Source: an uncultured Bacteroidales bacterium (GTDB lineage: Bacteria; Bacteroidota; Bacteroidia; Bacteroidales; P3). Taken from it: DNA of 64,000 nucleotides. Under the pieces are notes generated by a model. It did not search any database. It saw only the letters and a list, made by a program, of their open reading frames with translations, and was not told where the DNA came from. Below are positions 37,101-45,458 of this stretch, one piece after another. Every line of letters starts with the position of its first letter. Position 1 is the stretch's first letter. Location: assembly GCA_910586395.1 (NCBI GenBank), contig CAJUFX010000009.1, positions 1 through 64,000 on the forward strand, written 5' to 3'. The position numbers were made by a program, and so were the translations under genes.

Positions 37101-39076
37101 AAGCTGAGGCGTATCGTTTGCATTGGTCGTGGGCGGATGAACGGTTGTATTTGGAACAGCAACTGACGGCGGCATTGGGGCGTTCTTCGGATAATGCCGG
37201 TGTGGCGGCGGAGTCCTCCGGCCTTTCCGCCGATTCGGTCGGCCTGATGTTGCATGCCACGGCTGAATCTCAGGCCGATTTGCAGTTCAATGCGTTGCAC
37301 TCAACCTTATATTATAAAGATACGTTGATGGTCTGTGAAGGCGTCAGCGGCTTACAGGTGGCCGACGCTTATTGGGAACCGGCCGAAAACCGTGTGACCG
37401 TTCTGCCGAACGGCCGGTTGGAAACCTTGGAAGACGCGGTTTTGTATTTTTCGGATACCTATCCGGCTTATACGTTTTATCAGGTGACGGGGCAAATCCA
37501 GTCCGCATGGCGTTATGAGGCGGATGGGTGGTACACCTACGAGGCGCCGGGGCTGGAGCCGCAGCCCGTGCATTTCGACCGCATCTATGTGCGCAAGACG
37601 GACAGCACGTCCGAGGCCACGGCCACGTTGGATGAAGAATATCTGTTTCTGGACGAAGGATTCGAGTTCTCCGGCAAGTTGACGGCTTCGGCCCAGGCGG
37701 CGGCTGAACGCGAAAGCCCGGATTTGCATTTCGACGGTTCGGCCGGCTTGCGTTACCGCCTGCTCGACGGGACGGCGGACGATACGGAGGACGTGTCGGC
37801 CGAAGATGCGCCGGATGAAGATTGGTTGGCCTCCGCGTTTAAATTCCAAGCTTATCTGAATCCGGAACAGATCTTGATTCCGGTTACCGAACAGACCAAG
37901 AGTGGCCGCGGGCGGCCGATGCGGGCGGGCTTTTTCTCCGCTTCGGACGGGCGACCGCATTTCGTCTTTATGGAACCGCTTTTATCTACCGAGAGACCGA
38001 TTGCCTCCGCCGAGGGGTTTTTGTGCTATTCGGAGGAGGATAAGGCTTATCTGATTTTGGACAGCAACGACAACGAAGTGTTGGCTTACGATTTGAAAGA
38101 GGGCGAATCTTCGGCTTCGGGGGCGTTGCAATTGGGCCTGAGGACCGACGATTTGAAAACGGCCTTTTACGGACAGTTATTTCAGGAGGGGAATTCGGCC
38201 GACGACTTGTTCATGCAGGTGGTCTGGAAATTGGATTTCTTTTTCAACGCGCCGATTTTCAAACGGATGGCCGACGAACTCAACAAGAATACGAATTTGA
38301 TGGCCGGCAACCTGGCCGACAATCCGATGTTCGACGTCTTTTTGCAGGAAACGATGTCGCCTCAAGCGGCCGAGGCCGTGCGGAACGAGGTGCAGACTTA
38401 CGGAAGTTTGACCCATATCCCGTCCGAATGGCAGAAAGGACTCGTGTTTTCCAACCTCGGTTTCGAATGGGATCCGATGAGTTCATCCTATCGTTCCACC
38501 GGTTCGGGCGAACTGTTGCAGGTCGGTCCGCATTGGGTCAACAAGAAAATGAAGGTCTATGCCCAGATCAGCCGGGGGCGTCGGGGGGATGTCCTGAACA
38601 TTTACATAGAGGGTTCGCGCTATAACTGGTATTATTTCAATTATGCCGACCGCAAGATGCAGGTGCTTTCTTCCGACCAAGCGTTCAACGAAGCGGTCGA
38701 TAAACTCAAGGCCTCCAAGCGGCGTAAGGGACGTTTCGAATTCATGCTGTCCACAATGCGAAAAAAGAATATCTTTGTAGCGGAATTCGAAGATGCCGGC
38801 GGCGCGTATGAAGAAGCGGAAGCCTCGGAAGAAACGCAGGTAGAGGGCGCGTTGGACGAAACGGCCGGCGAATCTTACGACGGCTACGACGGTTATGAAG
38901 ATTGGTCGGAATACGACGCCGAGGTCGTGGAAGAGACCGAAGGGGTAGAAGAGGCTGTGGAAGAGGATGCCGGCGCCGCGGATACGGACGAAACGGTACC
39001 CGAAGAAGGCTCGTCCGAAGCCGAAGAGGATTTGGACGGATACGACGAATATTGGGAGGACGACACGGAAGAGTGA
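34157..39076 (+). CDS. large exported protein of unknown function with acidic C-terminal tail
   Basis: I do not recognise this 1639-residue protein. A basic start followed by a hydrophobic stretch and an A-A-A-Q site near residue 47 indicates Sec export. Residues about 50-250 are helical. The long middle is beta-rich, with alternating polar and aromatic residues, and repeats loosely similar phrases such as FDGLLHAGTFDFDV, IHFDGMLVSAGIFPD and FDGIYAFSADGAEADG, suggesting tandem strand modules as in LPS-transport or AsmA-like periplasmic bridges. That resemblance is only a shape argument. Around residue 1400-1540 a region ends in a lysine-rich segment, and the last 95 or so residues are rich in Glu, Asp and Tyr. 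No T9SS sorting domain is seen. It lies 19 bp after prmA and 28 bp before plsY, implying co-transcription. A 34-bp perfect palindrome lies inside it. Confidence 0.75.
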   Translation: METRHKGSGISAGLPMSVRYRLRRLRIVGTGVLWLAVVGLARPAAAQRQASAPFDPMSEIETAAALQKWVDADPNLSKEVRREMAVFTAEYAAYAPKMGSETAERVGRICALAQAQQFKFYPEIHAFLKAQWYIDTALYAWNAAWLGSVEQTLIHHKIREFSRLTERTLALLTVRQLAASTRATWTVVSGEPVWDAEAGTRGVFHYDDAVLLCTAYNDSSIIRSARGDYDPLAQTFRGESGEVGWRRIGQTGMNVRAEIYDYRLNLNSNHYESDSAVFYNTDLYPDPIPGRFSEKLSVLTTPEAATYPQFHSGDARLRLPEFFPGLDIEAPYVQQGGRMVFGTEDHAARLIVRDGERVLGVLESSRIVYKDEKLQSAMASWRIYLGEHDSLYHQTSEMRYDIGQQVFTFSHSKLFALEIPALSTYHQVGLHYENMQWYPQQGRIEFGILHVPEREGIVRMTSLQAYEEAEVEEIMQGMPYNPLYRLKQYADRYGSDLIKLEELAAAWGMDQTMLSQWMLRLSSFGFLTYRAKEKEIALLPKLYLYLAVSAEKSDFDRIEILASGKAWVKAELRTDSLRMSVREVREVVLSPKQRVYFRPDGGVLSIGRNRSLYFDGLLHAGTFDFDVRDARFSYEDFNVEIGLVDSLLFSVPGKADEFGMRQEVKVSTFIHNLSGFLYIDSNANKGGRLDCPDYPIFESTIPAYVYYDDADIQGGAYPADSFFFQVDPFRLLRLNTFSIDSIHFDGMLVSAGIFPDIRERLVVMPDFSLGFKTVSPAEGWPVYGGLARFTDSLRLDRKGLVGSGRFDFLASQTHSAAQYYRPADMDMIAERFEQDMAKYPVTNGVTYPYLTADSVKGFFDAEAARLSLTTTSRHALYPYYEPWRFDGIYAFSADGAEADGEMVFGHDARIKASDWRWEGHLFRADEADFQLGGRAGGRNAYLIAKGVGIAGDVDAKTLQMQAAGLDEPVEPVAVRMPVQAYEAEAYRLHWSWADERLYLEQQLTAALGRSSDNAGVAAESSGLSADSVGLMLHATAESQADLQFNALHSTLYYKDTLMVCEGVSGLQVADAYWEPAENRVTVLPNGRLETLEDAVLYFSDTYPAYTFYQVTGQIQSAWRYEADGWYTYEAPGLEPQPVHFDRIYVRKTDSTSEATATLDEEYLFLDEGFEFSGKLTASAQAAAERESPDLHFDGSAGLRYRLLDGTADDTEDVSAEDAPDEDWLASAFKFQAYLNPEQILIPVTEQTKSGRGRPMRAGFFSASDGRPHFVFMEPLLSTERPIASAEGFLCYSEEDKAYLILDSNDNEVLAYDLKEGESSASGALQLGLRTDDLKTAFYGQLFQEGNSADDLFMQVVWKLDFFFNAPIFKRMADELNKNTNLMAGNLADNPMFDVFLQETMSPQAAEAVRNEVQTYGSLTHIPSEWQKGLVFSNLGFEWDPMSSSYRSTGSGELLQVGPHWVNKKMKVYAQISRGRRGDVLNIYIEGSRYNWYYFNYADRKMQVLSSDQAFNEAVDKLKASKRRKGRFEFMLSTMRKKNIFVAEFEDAGGAYEEAEASEETQVEGALDETAGESYDGYDGYEDWSEYDAEVVEETEGVEEAVEEDAGAADTDETVPEEGSSEAEEDLDGYDEYWEDDTEE
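35166..35199. repeat. 34-bp perfect palindrome inside the unknown exported-protein gene
   Basis: Every base from 35166 to 35199 pairs with its mirror position around the centre GGTACC (35180-35185), with no loop and no mismatch. It is in frame and encodes RMVFGTEDHAA, and the complementary strand encodes the same peptide. The symmetry ends at both sides (G opposite G). Size and perfection are far beyond what codon use alone would give. Confidence 0.95.
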
Positions 39077-39104
39077 ACGTAAATAAAGCAAAAGCAGGAA
39101 AGCT

Positions 39105-39767
39105 ATGTGGTATATGCTATTGGGGGTGCTGATCGCCTATCTGTTGGGCAGTATCTCGTTTGCGGTATGGATAGGCCGTATTTTTTACAGGACCGATGTA
39201 CGGCAGCATGGCAGCGGCAATGCCGGTACGACGAATACCATCCGGGTGTTGGGCTGGATGCCGGGCTTGATGGTGTTGTTGCTGGATGCGTTCAAAGGTT
39301 GGCTCGCCATCCATGTAGGCGACGGCCTCATGCCGGAAGCCTATGCCGAATGGCAGGAGTATTACGACGTGCTGTTGGCCGTCAGTGTGCTGTTGGGGCA
39401 TATCTTTCCGCTATTCACGGGTTTCAAGGGGGGCAAGGGCGTGGCCACGATGGTCGGTATCATTCTCGCATTGTATCCGGAGGCCTTTCTCGGTGCGCTG
39501 GCCGTTTTCATGCTCGTGTTCCTGCTGACGCACTATGTTTCCCTGGCTTCCATTTTGGCGGCTGTCACATTCCCGTTGTTGGACGTCTTCATCTTCCATC
39601 AGGAACATGGGGTGCTTATTGTCTTTTCAGTGCTTGTGCCGGTGCTGATAATCGTGACGCACCGCAAAAATATCAAGCGTCTGTTGAAGGGCGAGGAGAG
39701 CAAAATGTATATTTGGAAAAAAGCGTCAGACGGAAAAGCGACGTCTGACGACCAAGGATGCCGATAA
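39105..39767 (+). CDS. plsY: glycerol-3-phosphate 1-O-acyltransferase PlsY
   Basis: PlsY moves the acyl group from acyl-phosphate (made by PlsX) to glycerol-3-phosphate, the first step of phospholipid synthesis. The 220-residue membrane protein has five hydrophobic segments and the three conserved cytoplasmic motifs: GSISFAVWIGR (about 15-25), HGSGNAGTTNTIRVLG (about 35-50) and GFKGGKGVATM (about 106-116). The 3' end holds a small hairpin (arms 39724-39731 and 39743-39750) without a T-run. tsaD converges from the right. Confidence 0.95.
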   Translation: MWYMLLGVLIAYLLGSISFAVWIGRIFYRTDVRQHGSGNAGTTNTIRVLGWMPGLMVLLLDAFKGWLAIHVGDGLMPEAYAEWQEYYDVLLAVSVLLGHIFPLFTGFKGGKGVATMVGIILALYPEAFLGALAVFMLVFLLTHYVSLASILAAVTFPLLDVFIFHQEHGVLIVFSVLVPVLIIVTHRKNIKRLLKGEESKMYIWKKASDGKATSDDQGCR

Positions 39768-39791
39768 GGCGGATTCAGCGGCTACCAATGC

Positions 39792-40808
39792 CTAACGTCC
39801 CTGTCGCGTGTAGGGTACGGTGTCGAGCGGACAGAAATCCTTTTGCAACCATTTGAAATAACCGGCCATGCCGACCATGGCGGCATTGTCGGTCGTATAA
39901 GAAAAGGGCGGCAGGAACGTGCGCCAGCCGTATTCGCGGCCGCAGGCTTCTATTCGGCTTCTAAGCAGCGAATTGGCCGAAACGCCGCCGCCTATCGCGA
40001 TGTCTTTGATTCGGTGTTGTTCGGCCGCTTTAATCAGTTTGTCCAAGAGCGTATCAATCACGGCTTGCTGTATGCAGGCGCATAAATCGGCTTGATTTTC
40101 GGCGATGAAATCCGGGTTTTCGGCCAGATGGTCGCGAACCAGGTAAAGGAACGAGGTTTTGAGCCCGCTGAAACTATAGTTCAGATCGGGGATGCGGGGT
40201 TTGGCCAGCCGAAAGGCCTTTGGATTGCCCGTCTTGGCCAGACGGTCGATGACCGGACCGCCGGGATAAGGCAAGCCCATAATTTTGGCGGCCTTGTCAA
40301 TGGTTTCGCCGGCCGCGTCGTCTATCGTCGTGCCCAATGTCTCGAACTGGAACGGGCCGCATACTTTCAGAATCTGTGTGTGACCGCCGGAAACCAACAG
40401 GCAAAGGTAAGGGAAGGCCGGCACCTCTTTCCGCTGTCCGGGCTGTTGCAGGAAGTGCGCCAATACGTGCGCTTCCAGATGATTGACCGCCATCATCGGG
40501 CAACCCAAGGCCCAAGCCATGCTTTTGGCGAAAGAAACGCCGACGAGTAAAGACCCCAACAGACCCGGTCCGCCCGTAAACGCGATGGCGTCCAGATCCG
40601 TCGTCTTGACACCGGCCGATCGCAGGGCCGCGTCCACGACCGGGACGATGTTTTCCTGATGCGCGCGCGAAGCCAGCTCCGGCACTACGCCGCCGTACAT
40701 TTCATGCACTTTCTGCCCGGCGATCATGTTGGAAAGCACGCAATCGTTTTCCAATACGGCCGCCGACGTATCGTCGCAAGAAGATTCTATGGCAAGGATG
40801 AGGGCCAT
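39792..40808 (-). CDS. tsaD: tRNA N6-threonylcarbamoyladenosine synthase subunit TsaD
   Basis: TsaD transfers the threonylcarbamoyl group to A37 of ANN-decoding tRNAs. The 338-residue protein shows the ASKHA signatures: LAIESSCDDTSAAV at the start, the metal-binding HQEN and HLEAH motifs (near residues 111-115), VSGGHT (about 138-143), GGGVSANS (about 275-282) and a C-terminal DNAAMVG. All are in place, so the gene looks intact. It diverges from tamB. Confidence 0.97.
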   Translation of the reverse strand: MALILAIESSCDDTSAAVLENDCVLSNMIAGQKVHEMYGGVVPELASRAHQENIVPVVDAALRSAGVKTTDLDAIAFTGGPGLLGSLLVGVSFAKSMAWALGCPMMAVNHLEAHVLAHFLQQPGQRKEVPAFPYLCLLVSGGHTQILKVCGPFQFETLGTTIDDAAGETIDKAAKIMGLPYPGGPVIDRLAKTGNPKAFRLAKPRIPDLNYSFSGLKTSFLYLVRDHLAENPDFIAENQADLCACIQQAVIDTLLDKLIKAAEQHRIKDIAIGGGVSANSLLRSRIEACGREYGWRTFLPPFSYTTDNAAMVGMAGYFKWLQKDFCPLDTVPYTRQGR

Positions 40809-40832
40809 CGTGCATCTAAAGTCTAAAAATCG

Positions 40833-40880
40833 TATCTTTGTGTTGGGGTTTCGGCTCAGTGAACAACGGTTGCAAAGGTA
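40833..40880. promoter_or_regulatory. predicted -7 boxes for tamB (+) and tsaD (-)
   Basis: TATCTTTG on the plus strand (40833-40840) and TACCTTTG on the minus strand (40873-40880) fit the TAnnTTTG box. Here the two boxes face each other across 32 bp, so the transcripts would start converging and then cross, unlike the outward-facing modules elsewhere. I found no good -33 box for either. Confidence 0.5.
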
Positions 40881-40886
40881 AGGAAA

Positions 40887-43800
40887 TTGAAAAAAATATT
40901 AAAATATACGGGAATCTGGCTTAAGCGGATTGGCGGTTTCCTATTGATATTCGTGCTTTTGCTTTCGGGCTTGCTTCATTCCGTATGGTTTCAGTCTTTA
41001 GCCGGCCGTTATGCGGGAGACTTGTGCAGCCGTTGGTCCGGGCACGAGGTGCATATCGGCGATTTGCAGTTCAACCTGTTTAAAAAGGCGGTTTCGGTTT
41101 ATGATTTGCGCGTGTTGGACCGGCAGGGTGAACCGATGGTGGAGGCCGAAGCGGTTGGTCTTTCGTTGAGCGGTTATGTTTTCAAGGGCGTCGATATCGC
41201 GTCGCTTTCGGTGCGGCGGCCGCGTATCCGTATCGTCAAACGGGAAAAAGACCGTGTCTCGGATTTCAAGGCCTTGTTGGAGAAACTGGGGACGTTGAAG
41301 AAAGACAAGGATAAACGGAGCGTGACTTCCATACGCCGGTTGCGGGTAGAGGAAGGGTTTTTCGTGTATGATGACCGCTCGGCGCCGATCCGTGGCGACG
41401 GTTGCATAGATTTCAAACATGTCGAAGTGCCCGTTTTCGATGCGGATATCCAAAACCTGCATATCTTCAACAAACATATCTGTGCCCGGGTGCGCGAATT
41501 GTCGGCACGGGAAAGAAGCGGCATGGACGTGCGTGCCTTGCGAGCTTGGGTCGGTTTCTTTCCGGATAGATTGACCTTGAAGGAATTGGATTTGGAAACG
41601 CCCTATTCCCATATCAGGGGAGAGTTGCAGTTCGGTTATTGTAGTCCAAAGGCGTTCTCCGACTTTGCCGAAGCCATAGACATTGAAGCGGATATTGCGC
41701 CGCTTTCACGTCTGGCCACACGGGATTTGGGCTATTTCGCCCGTCCGCTGCAAGCATACCGGCAGTCCGTTACGCTCTCGGGAAAGGTAAGCGGCCGACT
41801 CAAGGATATCGCCGTCCGGAATCTGTCGGTGCGTTTCGGTCGGGAAAGCCGTTTGGCGGCCGATCTGCATTGGCGCAATTTTCCGGCCTTACGGGCTAGT
41901 GATCTTGATCTGCAATTGGCGGAACTGTATGTCGCCATGGAAGATGTGTCCGGTATAGAAGATTTCGCTTCGGGGCGTCTGCAACTCCCCGCCCCCGTGC
42001 AGGCTTTGACGTATGTGGCCGTGCAAGGGGATTTCAAAGGTAATTTGGAAAAATTCGACACGCGTCTGGCTGTCCGTACGAATTTGGGGGATGTGGACAT
42101 TGACATTCGCTCGCAAGATACGTTGCGCGAACAGCAGTCGAGCGGGACGGTAACGGCCACCGCACTCAACGTGGGGGGTTTGGCGGGCCGTTCGGATCTG
42201 ATAGGTACCGTGGATGCCGATTTACGGGTTTCCGCCGTAGGGGCGCATTACGACGCGATGCGTTACGAATTGGACGGTCGGCTCGTCAATTTGCAACTGA
42301 AAGGGCGTACGCTGGATACGATTGTGTTGAATTGTCAGACCCGGAAAAATTATTTTCACGGTTCGGTAACCGGTACGGATCCGGATCTTGATTTCTGCTT
42401 CGACGGTTTGTTGGATTATGAACGCACCGAACCGATTTCCCAGTATGTGTTGGATGTGACGAATATTGATCTGCAGGCTTTGGGATTTGTTGCCGACGAA
42501 CAGCCCTTTACGGTAAGCGGTCAGATCTATACGGATTATGTCGGACGCGGTTTGGACGATATTTTGGGTAATCTCAGTGTCCGTTATCTGCAGGTGGAAA
42601 GGCACGGACTTTCGTTTTATCTGCCGAGCCTGCTGTTGGTTACACAGGCGGTGGATTCGGTGCATAAAACGACGGAAGTCACGTCGGAATTGCTGCATCT
42701 GTCGTTGGCGGGACGTTATACGCTCAGCCGATTCCCCTTTCTGTACAAAAAAATGTTGCAGGCTTATATGCCCGGCAAAAATGTATTCGGACCGTTGGTC
42801 GAACCGTCGGAAGACCGTTCGGCGGAACAAGTATTCGATTTGGATTTGGTTCTGCTCAGTTATCGTCACGACGGCCGCGCTTACGGCATCAACCGTTTGT
42901 TGGAATTGTTCGTGCCGGCTTTACAGTTGGATGAAAGCACACGTTTGAACGTGCATTACGATGAGGTATCCCATGTTTACGATCTGGCGTTGGACAGCCG
43001 TTATATCGGGTTTAAAAATATCCTGCTTACCGACGGGCGCGTGCGGGTCCGAACGGAAGCGCCGGCCCATACGTGTTTAGCGGCTTCCGTGGCATCATCT
43101 GCTATTTATTTAAACGACAGTCTTTCGTTTGAGAATTTTCAGACGGCGGTTTCGTTGGATGGCGGCGATAGTGTTTATTGGCGTTTGTCTTGGCTGAATC
43201 CGTCCGACAGCGTCGGCCGTCCCCAATCGTCCGGTTATTTGACTACGACCGTGGATTTATCCGATACCAATGCGTTGCGGATAAGTTTCGATTCATCGTA
43301 TTTTGTCTTTGCGGGGCAACCGTGGCAAACTTATCCGGATGCTTCGGTTTTCTGGCGGCGAGGAGACGTCCGGTTTCAAAATATCGGGCTTCATGCGTTG
43401 CGGGAGCAGGAGTCCGTTTTGTTATCGGGGCGTTGGGCGTCCGATACGGCGGCGTCGCTCAATCTGGAATTTCGTGCGTTCGATATGGCGTACCTGTCGC
43501 CGTTCACGCGTCAGGCCGGTATGGAGGTTGCAGGCAAAATCAGCGGGCTGTTACAGGTACGTGATCCGAAGAACAATTTCGATTTGGAGTCGGGTCTCGA
43601 AGTGGCTGGATTGCAACTCAACGGAGGTGATTACGGTGACGGTCTGTTGACGGCCGGCTTCAACCGGGAAAGCCGTCGGATAGACGGGCGGCTGACCGTG
43701 GGGCCCGATACGTTGCCTTATCCGCTCCTAAGCGTGGGCGGATATTACGATCTTAAGCGGAAAACGTTGGATTTCAAAGGTAAGATGCAGAATCTGCCGG

Positions 43801-45455
43801 TGCATTTTCTGAGCGGTTATTTCAAGAGTTTTGCGGATAAGCTGGAAGGCGATATAGACGGTACGTTACATCTGTCGGGGCCGCTCAGAGAGATGGCTTG
43901 GGATCTTCAGGCCGAGAGCCGCAATATCGCCATGACGGTCGGCTTCCTGCAAACACGTTATCGGTTCAGTCATTTTGCCTTGCGGTTGACGGAGGACGAA
44001 ATCCGTTTCAATAACGGGCGTATGCGGGATGTGCTGTATGGTACGCAAGGCCGTTTGGGCGGTCTGATACGCCATCATTATTTCAAGGATATGGTGTTGG
44101 ATCTGCATCTTGATTTCGAACGTTTTTTAGTTCTGAACAGCAGTCCGGGCAAAGATATGATTTATTCCGGGCGTGTGTTTGCGACGGGGCGGGTCAACAT
44201 CGCCGGGCCTACGGACAACCTCTATATCGGCGTCAAGGCCAGAGCGGAGGATGATTCCCATATCGATTTCGACTTGTCGTCCACATCGGGTGCGTCCACG
44301 ACCAATTTTATCCGGTTTGAATCCGACGAGCGTCCTCTGGAAGTCGATCCGTTGAAGGCGTTTTATGCCCGTCGTCGGCAACGGGAAAAGACGCGCGGCC
44401 GGCTGACCGTGGATCTTGGGTTGGAGGTAAACCCGCAGTTGACCGTAGGACTTGATATCCGCAATGCGACGGTAAACGGCATGTTGTCTGCTACGGGCAA
44501 TGGCAATATGCGGTTGCTGATCGAGCCGCGCGGCACCCAGTTGTTCGGTACTTACCGTATTCTCAACGGCATGTTTGATTTTTCCATGATGGATTTGATA
44601 AACAAACGATTCAAACTCAAAGAAGGGGGAAGCATCGTTTGGACGGGGCCGTTGACCGATGCGCGTGTCAATGTGGAAGCCGTTTATACGACCCGGACGA
44701 GTCTGTACCCGGTTTTGGCCGCCGTCGGTACGACGATGGTGGATGAGGGCAGTCTCCGTAAAAAGGTAACGGTGGAAAGTGTCATCGAATTGGACGGTAA
44801 TCTGTTGAATCCGGACATCCGTTTCGATATCAATTTATTGAATGTCGAGGATGATTTGCGGGATTTATTTTTCAGTTATGTCAACAAGGAGGATGGGGAT
44901 GAAATGATCCGGCAGACATTTTCGTTGCTCATGCTTAACAGTTTTATGGCGACCGGCAATGCCGAGGGCGGCGCGATGGCGGGCGGGAATGCGTTGGTGT
45001 CTTCTTCTGAGTTGCTTTTCAATCAGTTTAATAACTTTCTTTCGCGGCTGACGACGAATTTCAATGTCGGCATGAACTATACGCCGGCCAGCGAAATGAA
45101 CGAGTCCGAATTTCAGGTCATGCTGTCGGGACAGTTGTTCGACGACCGTCTGTCTATAGACGGTAATATCGGCGTTTCCGAGATGGAAGCCAAAGCCGCT
45201 TCGTCGGTCGTGGGCGACATCAATATAGAATGGAAATTTACGGAGCAGTTACGTCTCAAAGCGTTCAACCGTTCGAATGAAAAAAGTTTGAACCAACCTG
45301 ACAACTCCTATACGCAGGGTTTGGGCGTTATTTTCCGCCGCGATTTCAATACCGGCAAAGAGTTATTCTCGCGCATCGGTCCGACGAAAGAGGAGCGTAA
45401 GAAACGGCGCGAAGAAAAGAAGGCCAGAAAATTGGCGGAAAAAAATCGGAAATAA
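40887..45455 (+). CDS. tamB: translocation and assembly module protein TamB (AsmA/DUF490-like)
   Basis: TamB-type proteins span the periplasm as a hydrophobic groove and carry lipids or help outer-membrane assembly. The 1522-residue protein has an N-terminal membrane anchor (about residues 12-32), a long beta-rich body and a C-terminal DUF490/TamB domain (about residues 1150-1490) with the RLTVDLGLEVNPQLTVGL, LLIEPRGTQLFGTYRI and LMLNSFMATGNA segments. A basic Lys/Arg/Glu tail ends it. The start is a TTG codon at 40887; no ATG in frame would retain the membrane anchor. It is convergent with lepB (3 bp gap). Confidence 0.92.
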   Translation: MKKILKYTGIWLKRIGGFLLIFVLLLSGLLHSVWFQSLAGRYAGDLCSRWSGHEVHIGDLQFNLFKKAVSVYDLRVLDRQGEPMVEAEAVGLSLSGYVFKGVDIASLSVRRPRIRIVKREKDRVSDFKALLEKLGTLKKDKDKRSVTSIRRLRVEEGFFVYDDRSAPIRGDGCIDFKHVEVPVFDADIQNLHIFNKHICARVRELSARERSGMDVRALRAWVGFFPDRLTLKELDLETPYSHIRGELQFGYCSPKAFSDFAEAIDIEADIAPLSRLATRDLGYFARPLQAYRQSVTLSGKVSGRLKDIAVRNLSVRFGRESRLAADLHWRNFPALRASDLDLQLAELYVAMEDVSGIEDFASGRLQLPAPVQALTYVAVQGDFKGNLEKFDTRLAVRTNLGDVDIDIRSQDTLREQQSSGTVTATALNVGGLAGRSDLIGTVDADLRVSAVGAHYDAMRYELDGRLVNLQLKGRTLDTIVLNCQTRKNYFHGSVTGTDPDLDFCFDGLLDYERTEPISQYVLDVTNIDLQALGFVADEQPFTVSGQIYTDYVGRGLDDILGNLSVRYLQVERHGLSFYLPSLLLVTQAVDSVHKTTEVTSELLHLSLAGRYTLSRFPFLYKKMLQAYMPGKNVFGPLVEPSEDRSAEQVFDLDLVLLSYRHDGRAYGINRLLELFVPALQLDESTRLNVHYDEVSHVYDLALDSRYIGFKNILLTDGRVRVRTEAPAHTCLAASVASSAIYLNDSLSFENFQTAVSLDGGDSVYWRLSWLNPSDSVGRPQSSGYLTTTVDLSDTNALRISFDSSYFVFAGQPWQTYPDASVFWRRGDVRFQNIGLHALREQESVLLSGRWASDTAASLNLEFRAFDMAYLSPFTRQAGMEVAGKISGLLQVRDPKNNFDLESGLEVAGLQLNGGDYGDGLLTAGFNRESRRIDGRLTVGPDTLPYPLLSVGGYYDLKRKTLDFKGKMQNLPVHFLSGYFKSFADKLEGDIDGTLHLSGPLREMAWDLQAESRNIAMTVGFLQTRYRFSHFALRLTEDEIRFNNGRMRDVLYGTQGRLGGLIRHHYFKDMVLDLHLDFERFLVLNSSPGKDMIYSGRVFATGRVNIAGPTDNLYIGVKARAEDDSHIDFDLSSTSGASTTNFIRFESDERPLEVDPLKAFYARRRQREKTRGRLTVDLGLEVNPQLTVGLDIRNATVNGMLSATGNGNMRLLIEPRGTQLFGTYRILNGMFDFSMMDLINKRFKLKEGGSIVWTGPLTDARVNVEAVYTTRTSLYPVLAAVGTTMVDEGSLRKKVTVESVIELDGNLLNPDIRFDINLLNVEDDLRDLFFSYVNKEDGDEMIRQTFSLLMLNSFMATGNAEGGAMAGGNALVSSSELLFNQFNNFLSRLTTNFNVGMNYTPASEMNESEFQVMLSGQLFDDRLSIDGNIGVSEMEAKAASSVVGDINIEWKFTEQLRLKAFNRSNEKSLNQPDNSYTQGLGVIFRRDFNTGKELFSRIGPTKEERKKRREEKKARKLAEKNRK

Positions 45456-45458
45456 AGA

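Noticed and set aside
34157..39076. Calling the unknown exported protein LptD
   Set aside because: It lacks a recognisable OstA/LptD N-terminal domain and the barrel C-terminus; the end is an acidic tail instead.
40833..40880. Fourth example of the symmetric divergent promoter module at tsaD/tamB
   Set aside because: The -7 boxes face each other across 32 bp and -33 boxes are missing, so the geometry is different.
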